Positions 57,071 to 64,000 of a stretch of 64,000 nt of DNA are shown one piece after another; the first letter of the stretch is position 1, and each line of letters opens with the position of its first letter. The DNA comes from Rhizobium sp. R634 (GTDB lineage: Bacteria; Pseudomonadota; Alphaproteobacteria; Rhizobiales; Rhizobiaceae), in contig NZ_LOKW01000026.1 of the NCBI RefSeq assembly GCF_002211305.1, forward strand, positions 62,001-126,000, given 5' to 3'. Below the pieces are notes generated by a model. It did not search any database and was not told the DNA's origin. It saw only the letters and a list, made by a program, of their open reading frames with translations. A program made the position numbers and the translations under genes.

Positions 57071-57361
57071 TCATCTGGCGTTCAGATTCGAGGCGCGGTT
57101 TTGGCGCAGTCGGCCCTGAGTGGCGCGCACGATCGCAGCATGTTCGGCAAGTTCAGGCCGCACCCAGTTCATCTCGTAGCGCTCGGCGAAATAGCTGTAG
57201 GCCATCTCGGCGGCGAGAGAGAAAACAACGGCAAGTGCAATGAGCACGATCAGCATGAACCTGGTCTTTCCGGGAGCGCCGGATGCCGGAATGGCATCGG
57301 CCGACTTGATGATCCGAGTTAAGCAGGTTGCGTCTGAAACGGGCTTGAACGGCACATTCAT
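57071..57361 (-). CDS. Small membrane protein of unknown function
   Basis: 96 aa. A 33-residue cytoplasmic arm precedes one hydrophobic segment (about 35-55, MLIVLIALAVVFSLAAEMAYS) and a charged C-terminal tail with the FAERYEMNWVRPELAEHA helix. Composition is protein-like and it has no overlapping candidate, but the ribosome site before ATG 57361 is weak. Two tandem 15-base repeats lie 17 bases upstream. Its neighbour at 56784-56939 is transcribed the same way from its own promoter. Confidence 0.6.
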   Translation of the reverse strand: MNVPFKPVSDATCLTRIIKSADAIPASGAPGKTRFMLIVLIALAVVFSLAAEMAYSYFAERYEMNWVRPELAEHAAIVRATQGRLRQNRASNLNAR

Positions 57362-57377
57362 CTATCGTTCAGCGGCG

Positions 57378-57407
57378 AAATCACTTGCGGCCAAATGACT
57401 TGCGGCA
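57378..57407. repeat. Two tandem 15-base repeats
   Basis: aaatcacttgcggcc (57378-57392) directly followed by aaatgacttgcggca (57393-57407), 13 of 15 identical. Located between the divergent 57071-57361 gene and coaD; possibly a regulator site. Confidence 0.5.
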
Positions 57408-57452
57408 AGGCCGCATCCATGACAAAAGGCGTCAAACCAACGGCCAGGTCAG

Positions 57453-57947
57453 ATGACGACAGCTTTTTATCCGGGGTCCTTCGACCCGATCACCAACGGA
57501 CATGTGGATGTGCTGGTCCAGGCGCTTAATGTCGCCGAGAAGGTCATCGTCGCGATCGGCATCCATCCCGGCAAGGCGCCGCTCTTCTCCTTCGAGGAGA
57601 GAGCCGAGCTGATCCGCCTTTCGCTGGCTCAGGCGCTGCCCGGCAAGGCCGGTGACATCGAAGTCGTCGCCTTCGACAATCTGGTCGTCGATGCCGCCCG
57701 CGCCCATGGGGCGACGCTTCTGATCCGCGGTCTTCGCGATGGAACCGACCTCGATTACGAAATGCAGATGGCTGGCATGAACAGGACGATGGCGCCCGAT
57801 ATCCAGACCATCTTTTTGCCTGCCGGCACGGCGTCGCGGCCCATTACCGCCACATTGGTCCGCCAGATCGCCGCCATGGGCGGCGATGTCAGCGCCTTCG
57901 TGCCGGCCGCCGTCCTCCAAGCCCTCACGTCCAAGCGCCCAAACTAG
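57453..57947 (+). CDS. coaD: Phosphopantetheine adenylyltransferase
   Basis: 164 aa. The nucleotidyltransferase motif TNGH lies within YPGSFDPITNGHVDVL near the N-terminus, and LIRGLRDGTDLDYEMQMAGM is the conserved substrate loop. It makes dephospho-CoA from phosphopantetheine and ATP, the fourth step of CoA synthesis from pantothenate. The ATG at 57453 follows a weak site. First gene of a housekeeping run reaching tgt. Confidence 0.96.
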   Translation: MTTAFYPGSFDPITNGHVDVLVQALNVAEKVIVAIGIHPGKAPLFSFEERAELIRLSLAQALPGKAGDIEVVAFDNLVVDAARAHGATLLIRGLRDGTDLDYEMQMAGMNRTMAPDIQTIFLPAGTASRPITATLVRQIAAMGGDVSAFVPAAVLQALTSKRPN

Positions 57948-57973
57948 GCGGATAACGCCGCAACGGAGCTCAC

Positions 57974-58546
57974 ATGAAACTCTTTTATCTCGCATTTGCC
58001 GGCGTGCTCTATCTCGCCTCCTTCGCGGGGGATGCGCTGGCCCAGTCGGCCGATCATTATCTGACCATCCAGCTGAAGAACGGCCCCGTCGTCATCCAGT
58101 TGATGCCCGATGTGGCGCCGAAGCACGTCGCGCAGATCGAGGCGCTGGCTAAGAAGGGCGAATATGACAACGTCGCCTTCCACCGCGTCATCGACGGCTT
58201 CATGGCCCAGACCGGCGACGTCAAATACGGCAACATGGAAAAGGGCTTCGACGCGAGCCTCGCCGGCACCGGCTCGTCCGACCTGCCCGACATTCCCGCC
58301 GAATTTTCGAAGACGCCCTTCGTGCGCGGCACGGTCGGGATGGCCCGCTCGCAGGATCCGAATTCCGCCAATTCGCAGTTCTTCATCATGTTCGCCGACG
58401 GTTCCTTCCTCAACGGCCAGTATACCGTCGTCGGCAAGGTCGTCTCCGGCATGGAGAACGTCGACAAGATCAAGCGCGGCGAAGGCCAGAACGGCGAAGT
58501 CAAGAATCCCGACAGGATGGTCAAGGTCACCCTGGGCAAGAAGTAA
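57974..58546 (+). CDS. Cyclophilin-type peptidyl-prolyl isomerase, exported
   Basis: 190 aa. Signal peptide about 1-23 ends ALAQ, so the enzyme acts in the periplasm. The cyclophilin core has FHRVIDGFMAQTGD and ANSQFFIMF, the active-site landmarks of PpiA/PpiB. It lies 26 bases after coaD and 28 before a cytoplasmic paralogue; the pair looks like a tandem duplication with division of compartment. Confidence 0.93.
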   Translation: MKLFYLAFAGVLYLASFAGDALAQSADHYLTIQLKNGPVVIQLMPDVAPKHVAQIEALAKKGEYDNVAFHRVIDGFMAQTGDVKYGNMEKGFDASLAGTGSSDLPDIPAEFSKTPFVRGTVGMARSQDPNSANSQFFIMFADGSFLNGQYTVVGKVVSGMENVDKIKRGEGQNGEVKNPDRMVKVTLGKK

Positions 58547-58574
58547 GTTACGAGAGAAACAAGAGGAGAAGACA

Positions 58575-59084
58575 ATGGCCGAGATCAAGGATCCCGAAAA
58601 CACCATCATTCTGGAAACCACCAAGGGCAAGGTTGTCATTCAGCTTCTGCCGCAGGTCGCCCCGGAGCATGTCGCCCGCATCAAGGAACTCGCCCGCGAG
58701 AAGGCCTATGATGGCGTCGTCTTCCACCGCGTCATCCAGGATTTCATGGCCCAGACGGGCGATGTCGAATATGGCAAGAAGGGCTCGGAAACCTTCAATC
58801 CTGGCCGGGCCGGCATGGGCGGCTCCTCCAAGCCGGACTTGAAGGCTGAATTTTCCGCGACCTCGCATGTTCGCGGCACCTGCTCGATGGCGCGTTCGCA
58901 GAACCCGAATTCGGCCAACTCGCAGTTTTTCATCTGCTTCACCGACGCACCGTGGCTGAACAAGCAGTATTCAGTCTGGGGCCAGGTTATCGAAGGCATG
59001 GACAACGTCGACAAGATCAAGCGCGGCGAGCCGGTTTCCGATCCGGATTCGATCGTCTCGATGCGGGTTGCCGCCGACGTCTGA
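58575..59084 (+). CDS. ppiB: Cyclophilin-type peptidyl-prolyl isomerase, cytoplasmic
   Basis: 169 aa without signal peptide. Core motifs FHRVIQDFMAQTGD and ANSQFFICF match PpiB. The ATG at 58575 follows aagaggagaag. It catalyses proline cis-trans isomerisation during folding in the cytosol. Clearly related to the exported neighbour upstream. Confidence 0.94.
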   Translation: MAEIKDPENTIILETTKGKVVIQLLPQVAPEHVARIKELAREKAYDGVVFHRVIQDFMAQTGDVEYGKKGSETFNPGRAGMGGSSKPDLKAEFSATSHVRGTCSMARSQNPNSANSQFFICFTDAPWLNKQYSVWGQVIEGMDNVDKIKRGEPVSDPDSIVSMRVAADV

Positions 59085-59160
59085 TTGTGATTTCTGCTGA
59101 AACCCGCTCTTGCGCGTCAACCGCGCGGGGGCGGGTTTCGCTTTGCATGAAAGTGCCGTT

Positions 59161-60246
59161 ATGCGCGTAGACCTTTTCGATTTCGATCTGCCGGATGAAC
59201 GCATCGCGTTGCGGCCCGCCGAGCCGCGCGACAGCGCGCGCCTGCTCGTCGTGGATCCCGATGCGGAAAGCGCGCTCTCGGATCATCACGTTTACGATCT
59301 GCCGTCGTTTCTGCGCGCCGGTGACGCGCTCGTGTTCAACGATACCAAGGTCATTCCCGCCCAGCTCGAAGGAATCCGTCATCGCGACGGCGCCGGCGGC
59401 CAGCAGGTGTCGGCAACGCTGCACATGCGCATCGGCCCCAGCCGCTGGAAGGCCTTTGCCAAGCCCGGCAAACGCATCAAGGAGGGCGACCGCATCGCCT
59501 TCGGTCATTCCGGCGAAAGCTGCTTCCTCGGTTCGCTCGATGCCACCGTCGAGGAAAAGGGCGAAGCGGGCGAAGTGACGCTCGCCTTCGATCTCACAGG
59601 CCCGGCGCTCGACGAGGCGATCGCCGCCGTCGGCCATATCCCGCTGCCGCCCTATATCGCCGCCAAGCGTCCCGAGGACGAGCGCGACCGCGCCGATTAC
59701 CAGACGATCTATGCCCGCGAGGAGGGCGCCGTCGCCGCCCCCACCGCCGGCCTGCATTTCACGCCCGATCTATTTGCAGCGCTGGATAAGGCCGGCATCG
59801 AACGCCATTTCGTCACGCTGCATGTCGGTGCCGGCACCTTCCTGCCCGTGAAGGCCGACGATACCGACGATCACAAGATGCATCTCGAAAGCGGCTATGT
59901 CAGTGCCGAGGCCGCCGCACGGCTGAACGCCGTGAAGGCGAGGGGCGGGCGTATCATCTGCGTTGGTACGACTTCGCTGCGGCTGATCGAGAGTGCCGCG
60001 GGAGAGAGTGGCGAAATCAAAGCCTGGGCCGGCGCCACCGGCATCTTCATTACGCCCGGCTACCGCTTCAAGGCGGTCGATATCCTAATGACCAATTTTC
60101 ACCTGCCTCGCTCGACGCTCTTCATGTTGGTTTCGGCCTTCGCCGGTTTCGAGACCATGCACGCGGCCTATGAACACGCGATTTCGACAGGCTACCGCTT
60201 CTATTCCTACGGCGATGCGAGCCTTCTTTTCCGGAAAGACCGATGA
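59161..60246 (+). CDS. queA: S-adenosylmethionine:tRNA ribosyltransferase-isomerase
   Basis: 361 aa. Starts MRVDLFDFDLPDERIA, with VFNDTKVIPAQLEG and TAGLHFTPDLF, and the C-terminal NFHLPRSTLFMLVSAFAG block, all QueA hallmarks. It adds the epoxycyclopentane ring to preQ1 in tRNA during queuosine synthesis. ATG at 59161 fits the family; 17 upstream in-frame codons are rejected. It overlaps tgt by four bases, the next-earlier step in the pathway. No preQ1 riboswitch recognised upstream. Confidence 0.96.
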   Translation: MRVDLFDFDLPDERIALRPAEPRDSARLLVVDPDAESALSDHHVYDLPSFLRAGDALVFNDTKVIPAQLEGIRHRDGAGGQQVSATLHMRIGPSRWKAFAKPGKRIKEGDRIAFGHSGESCFLGSLDATVEEKGEAGEVTLAFDLTGPALDEAIAAVGHIPLPPYIAAKRPEDERDRADYQTIYAREEGAVAAPTAGLHFTPDLFAALDKAGIERHFVTLHVGAGTFLPVKADDTDDHKMHLESGYVSAEAAARLNAVKARGGRIICVGTTSLRLIESAAGESGEIKAWAGATGIFITPGYRFKAVDILMTNFHLPRSTLFMLVSAFAGFETMHAAYEHAISTGYRFYSYGDASLLFRKDR

Positions 60247-61376
60247 CGACTGAGAACTTCCAGTTCACCCTGAAAAAGACCGATGGCGGTGCGCGTCTCG
60301 GCGAGGTTTCCATGCCGCGCGGCGTAATCCGCACGCCGGCCTTCATGCCGGTCGGCACCGTCGGCACGGTCAAGGCCATGTATCTCGACCAGGTGCGCGA
60401 GACCGGCGCGGACATCATCCTCGGCAATACCTATCACTTGATGCTGCGCCCGACCGCCGAACGCGTCGCCCGCCTCGGCGGCCTGCACAAGCTCATCCGC
60501 TGGGAGCATCCGATCCTGACGGATTCCGGCGGCTTCCAGGTCATGTCGCTCTCCGGCCTGCGCAAGCTCGACGAGCAGGGCGTCACCTTCAAATCGCATG
60601 TCGACGGCAGCCTGCATCATATGTCGCCGGAGCGCTCCATCGAAATCCAGGGGCTGCTCGGCTCCGATATCCAGATGCAGCTCGACGAATGCGTGGCGCT
60701 GCCGGCCGAGCCGAAGGAGATCGAGCGCGCCATGGAAATGTCGCTGCGCTGGGCCGAACGCTGCCGGGTCGCCTTCGGCGAGCAGCCTGGGAAGGCGATG
60801 TTCGGCATCGTCCAGGGCGGTGATATCCCGGCGCTGCGCGTCCGCTCCGCCGAGGAGCTCACCAAGCTCGATCTCAAGGGCTACGCCGTCGGCGGTCTTG
60901 CGGTCGGCGAACCGCAGGAGGTGATGCTGAATATGCTCAAGGAAACGCTTCCCGTCCTGCCTCTGGAAAAGCCGCGTTACCTCATGGGCGTCGGCACGCC
61001 CGACGACATTCTGAAATCGGTCGCCCGCGGCATCGACATGTTCGATTGCGTCATGCCGACCCGTTCCGGCCGCCATGGCCTGGCCTTTACCCGCCGCGGC
61101 AAGGTCAATATCCGCAATGCACGCCACGCGGAGGATATGCGCCCGCTCGACGAGCTGTCGAACTGCCCGGCCTCGCGCGATTATTCACGCGCCTATCTGC
61201 ACCATCTCGTCCGCTCCAACGAAGCGCTCGGCGGCATGCTGCTCTCCTGGCACAATCTCGCCTATTACCAGGAACTGATGCAGGGCATCCGCAAGGCGAT
61301 CGACGAGGGCCGCTTCGCCGATTTCATGGTGGAGACGATGGAGGAATGGGCGAGGGGCGATCTCGAACCGGTCTAA
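60243..61376 (+). CDS. tgt: tRNA-guanine transglycosylase with altered zinc site
   Basis: 377 aa. Inserts preQ1 at the wobble position of GUN tRNAs. DSGGFQVMSL and GGLAVGEP are present. Near residues 300-320 the zinc motif CxCxxC of E. coli (Cys302, 304, 307) is replaced by SNCPAS: only Cys308 remains, with Ser306 and Ser311 in the other two positions. The fourth ligand, His in SWHNL, is kept. Some other rhizobial Tgt sequences, as I recall, share this. It overlaps the convergent acyltransferase by four bases. Confidence 0.95.
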   Translation: MTTENFQFTLKKTDGGARLGEVSMPRGVIRTPAFMPVGTVGTVKAMYLDQVRETGADIILGNTYHLMLRPTAERVARLGGLHKLIRWEHPILTDSGGFQVMSLSGLRKLDEQGVTFKSHVDGSLHHMSPERSIEIQGLLGSDIQMQLDECVALPAEPKEIERAMEMSLRWAERCRVAFGEQPGKAMFGIVQGGDIPALRVRSAEELTKLDLKGYAVGGLAVGEPQEVMLNMLKETLPVLPLEKPRYLMGVGTPDDILKSVARGIDMFDCVMPTRSGRHGLAFTRRGKVNIRNARHAEDMRPLDELSNCPASRDYSRAYLHHLVRSNEALGGMLLSWHNLAYYQELMQGIRKAIDEGRFADFMVETMEEWARGDLEPV

Positions 61377-62461
61377 GCGCCGCCTGCGTTGCCGGTCGTG
61401 GGCGTCGTAGACGCCGGATTCTGTGAAAGAATCATTTTGACCTTTTTGCGTACCGGCTCATCGAAGCGAACGGCGGCGATGGCGGCCACAACGAAAATCG
61501 CGATAACGACAACCATGCCGGCTGCCGGAGAAGCAGGAAGATCGTAGCCCTTTTGTCGCTGGGTTTGAAGCAGGCTGAAGATCGGCCCGTGCAGGATATA
61601 AATCGGATAGGAAAGCCTCCCCAGCCACCGAAACATTAGTTCGACGAGGCCGGTCTGTGTCGTGCGCATCGCGATCCAGACGATTGCCGGGAAGACTACG
61701 AGGCATATTAAAAAATCAAAATACGGGAAACCAAAGAACGTGGTGGCTGGTATGTTTGTGATGAGGATCAGGCAACCACAGAGAAGAAGGCCGATGATGT
61801 TGCCGTGATCGGCAGTATTCGGTTTCCGCAGCTCATATAGCCTGTAAAGGCAGATCCCGAGCGAGAATGAGAACAGAACTCTTGAAAAGCCAAAGATGAA
61901 GTAGGCTGGCTGGAAACCGATGTCGAGATTTCCTGCCGACAATGTTCCATACATGGCCGCGCCAGCCGCCGCCAGCGAGATGGTGAGCAAACTTCTCAGT
62001 GACAGTCGTATCAGAAGAACGGAGAACAGTACGCCGGCCCAGAGCTCGAAGAAGAGCGACCAGCTAGGTCCATTGAAAGGAAAAAGACTTCCGAAACTCG
62101 AGCTTGGAATGAATAGGATCCCCTTCAGTAGAAGTCCCGCCAGGGTGGAATAGTCCAACCCGATCTGAACTGCATAGCTCACAAGGCCAATCGGAAGCGA
62201 AAGAAGATAAAGAGGATAAAGTCGTATGATACGTTGCAACAGAAATCCTGCAGGCGAGATATTCCCCATTATCAGTCGCCTCTCATACGAATTTGCAAGA
62301 ACGACACCGCTTAAAAGAAAGAAAAGGTCGACGGCAAGGTAACTGATATTCGGCTGTATCGGGCCAAGTGCGCCCTCCGTATGCCGGAAGATGACCATAA
62401 TGGCCGCAACTCCGCGCAACGCCTCAAGAGCTGTGAAAAATTGCTTGCCGGTGTTCACCAC
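61373..62461 (-). CDS. Acyltransferase 3 family membrane protein
   Basis: 362 aa with about ten hydrophobic segments. Begins FFTALEALRGVAAIMVIFRH, the acyltransferase 3 signature with the catalytic-type His, and has NGPSWSLFFELWAGVL mid-protein. Members O-acetylate or otherwise acylate exopolysaccharide, LPS or Nod factor; the acceptor is unknown here. Base composition is more AT-rich than its surroundings (for example 61700-62300), suggesting recent acquisition. Its stop codon overlaps that of tgt, with no terminator between. Confidence 0.9.
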   Translation of the reverse strand: MVNTGKQFFTALEALRGVAAIMVIFRHTEGALGPIQPNISYLAVDLFFLLSGVVLANSYERRLIMGNISPAGFLLQRIIRLYPLYLLSLPIGLVSYAVQIGLDYSTLAGLLLKGILFIPSSSFGSLFPFNGPSWSLFFELWAGVLFSVLLIRLSLRSLLTISLAAAGAAMYGTLSAGNLDIGFQPAYFIFGFSRVLFSFSLGICLYRLYELRKPNTADHGNIIGLLLCGCLILITNIPATTFFGFPYFDFLICLVVFPAIVWIAMRTTQTGLVELMFRWLGRLSYPIYILHGPIFSLLQTQRQKGYDLPASPAAGMVVVIAIFVVAAIAAVRFDEPVRKKVKMILSQNPASTTPTTGNAGGA

Positions 62462-62563
62462 AATAGTCCTCCGCTAGCACTTTTCTACTCTGGGAGGATT
62501 TCCAAATTGTTAGTGCAAGGAATCTGTGTGGTTGTCCGGCTTTCCTCAAAGGGGGAAGCGGGA

Positions 62564-62992
62564 TCAAATACCCTTACTGTCCGCATCCGGTATGATCTGC
62601 ACGCCGTTGATCCGATAGCTGCCGTCCGGCTGGCGGGTGATCTGGTAGATCGCGGTCCAGTCTTTTCTGTCACGGCCTGAAATCAGCACTTCGTGATAGA
62701 TCAGTGCGCCGTTGTCGATGGAGCGGCTACGGCCGAAGGCGTAGTTGCCGGGATGATAGACCGGCTCGTAGCTCTTCTTCACCATGGCGAAGAACAGGTT
62801 TTTGTCCGGATACATCGCCTTGATGCCTGGGGCGGCGAAGGAATAGGCGGTTTCGGCATCGTCCTTGAGGAAGGCCTTGATCTGCTCCTCGATCATCGTC
62901 CGCGTCGTATCGATCGGATCTTCGGCGTGAGCCGATACAGAGGAGAGGATGGACGCGGCACACAGAATGAAAACTGCGAAAAAGGCGCGCAT
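62564..62992 (-). CDS. DUF4864-family exported protein
   Basis: 142 aa. Signal peptide about 1-23 ends SAHAED. The mature domain (about 25-135) with QIKAFLKDDAETAYSFAAPG, VKKSYEPVYHP and YEVLISGRD-like strands fits DUF4864. ATG at 62992 follows ggagat; in-frame codons upstream are rejected. Likely periplasmic; function unknown. It follows fabF-like 63074-64000 by 81 bases on the same strand. Confidence 0.85.
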   Translation of the reverse strand: MRAFFAVFILCAASILSSVSAHAEDPIDTTRTMIEEQIKAFLKDDAETAYSFAAPGIKAMYPDKNLFFAMVKKSYEPVYHPGNYAFGRSRSIDNGALIYHEVLISGRDRKDWTAIYQITRQPDGSYRINGVQIIPDADSKGI

Positions 62993-63073
62993 GGATTGAT
63001 CTCCGGCTCCACCAGGAAATGATCCCTGATGGAGCAGAAGTGTAGGCCAATTTCCGCGCAAGAAAAGCGGACT

Positions 63074-64000
63074 TTACGACCAGCGCCGGAAGAGGGCGCT
63101 GGCGTTCACTCCGCCGAAGCCGAAACCGTTGGTGATGGCATAGTCCACGGCGATCGGCCGCGCCGTTTTGCCGACGATATCGATGCCGTCGGCGTCGGGA
63201 TCGGCCTCTACCAGATTGCGGGTCGGCGGCGCGATCTGATCGCGCAGCGCCAGAATGGTGAAGATCGCCTCCAGCCCGCCGGCAGCGCCGAGCAGATGGC
63301 CGGTCGCCGACTTCGTCGCGCTGACGGCAATGCCGCCGTTGCGGCCGAAAACCGTGCCGATTGCCGCGATCTCACCCCTGTCACCGACCGGCGTCGAGGT
63401 CGCATGCGCGTTCAGGTGCTTGACCTCGGAAGCGGAGATCTTTGCCTGCCTGAGTGCTGCCTCCATGGCGCGTCGGGCGCCATCACCGTCTTCGGGGCCC
63501 GAGGTCATATGATAGGCATCCGCCGCCGTGCCGTAGCCGACGAGTTCGGCGATCGGTGTCGCGCCGCGGGCAAGCGCGTGCTCCAGCGTTTCGATGACCA
63601 GGATGCCGGCGCCTTCGCCCATCACGAAACCGTCGCGCGCCGTGTCGAAGGGGCGTGAGGCAAGCTCCGGGGTCTCATTGAATCCGGTGGAAAGGGCGCG
63701 CGCAGCGGCAAAGCCGCCGAGGCTCACCTTGTCGATGCAGGCCTCGGCCCCGCCGCAGATCGCCACGTCGGCTTCACCGGAGCGGATCAGCCGCGCCGCA
63801 TCGCCGATCGCCTGGACGCTTGCCGCGCACGCCGTCACCGGCGCGCCGAGCGGCCCCTTGAAGCCATAGCGGATGCTGACCTGGCCGGCGGCAAGGTTGA
63901 CGAGGAAGGAGGGTACGGTGAAGGGCGACAGCCGCCGCACGCCGCGCGTCTCGCCGATGCGCACCGCCTCGGCAATGGCGGGAAAGCCGCCGACGCCGGA
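63074..64000 (-). CDS. 3-oxoacyl-ACP synthase II (FabF-like), 5' end cut by window
   Basis: 308 residues visible; the frame runs off the right edge (begins SGVGGFPAIAEAV), so the N-terminus is missing. Catalytic residues are present: Cys in TACAAS, His in NAHATSTP and His in GHLLGAAGG. It extends acyl-ACP chains by condensation with malonyl-ACP. A standard fabF or a specialised paralogue (for example for very-long-chain lipid A acyl groups or Nod factor) cannot be told apart from this part. Confidence 0.92.
   Translation of the reverse strand, partial: SGVGGFPAIAEAVRIGETRGVRRLSPFTVPSFLVNLAAGQVSIRYGFKGPLGAPVTACAASVQAIGDAARLIRSGEADVAICGGAEACIDKVSLGGFAAARALSTGFNETPELASRPFDTARDGFVMGEGAGILVIETLEHALARGATPIAELVGYGTAADAYHMTSGPEDGDGARRAMEAALRQAKISASEVKHLNAHATSTPVGDRGEIAAIGTVFGRNGGIAVSATKSATGHLLGAAGGLEAIFTILALRDQIAPPTRNLVEADPDADGIDIVGKTARPIAVDYAITNGFGFGGVNASALFRRWS

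Noticed and set aside
59085..59160. Possible preQ1 riboswitch before queA-tgt
   Set aside because: No preQ1 aptamer-like hairpin with an A-rich tail was seen in this short gap.

Overview
The window looks like a chromosomal segment of a fast-growing rhizobium, most likely the Rhizobium leguminosarum / R. etli group. The reasons are the high GC content, the density of solute-binding-protein ABC transporters, a phosphatidylcholine synthase, RIME-like and other rhizobial-style intergenic palindromes, an alphaproteobacterial LexA box and two EcfG/RpoE2-type general stress promoters. Species assignment is inference from protein character; no search was run. No rRNA, tRNA, CRISPR array, insertion sequence or prophage was seen.

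Left third (1-25300) is mainly transport. A large uncharacterised protein (5' end outside the window) sits directly before a CUT1 sugar ABC transporter (2337-6789). A tiny stress-type protein, a GFA-family protein and a MacA/MacB-like efflux set (8159-11369) follow, then a GntR regulator, ferredoxin-NADP reductase, phosphatidylcholine synthase (pcs), a quinone oxidoreductase, a BMP-family nucleoside-type ABC transporter (15054-19744) and a YtfQRT/YjfF-like CUT2 sugar transporter with its own GntR regulator (19886-25267).

The middle (25400-46300) is largely core metabolism and DNA maintenance: glmU-glmS, a DUF502 protein, recG convergent to it, sdhE-mfd, an OsmC protein, a DsbA/FrnE-type oxidoreductase, an orphan YejA-like peptide-binding protein, an IalB-family protein, hspQ, and the glnB-glnA operon with a good sigma-54 promoter. 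An NAD(P)HX repair enzyme, a DUF808 protein and a DUF72 protein follow.

The right third (46300-64000) holds uvrA (with a frame-damaged acetyltransferase gene coupled to its 3' end) divergent from ssb across a LexA box, then marC, gyrA, an SbmA/BacA-like ABC exporter, a minus-strand pair of tiny membrane proteins behind an EcfG-type promoter, and the housekeeping run coaD-ppi-ppi-queA-tgt. The minus strand then carries an AT-richer acyltransferase, a DUF4864 protein and a fabF-like gene cut by the window edge.

Most of the window is ordinary. The parts most worth following up are the stress-promoter-driven tiny proteins (6843-7102 and 56613-57012), a Tgt that lacks two of the three usual zinc cysteines, the compensated double frameshift in the acetyltransferase, the unassigned enzyme beside the CUT1 transporter, and several intergenic palindrome families.
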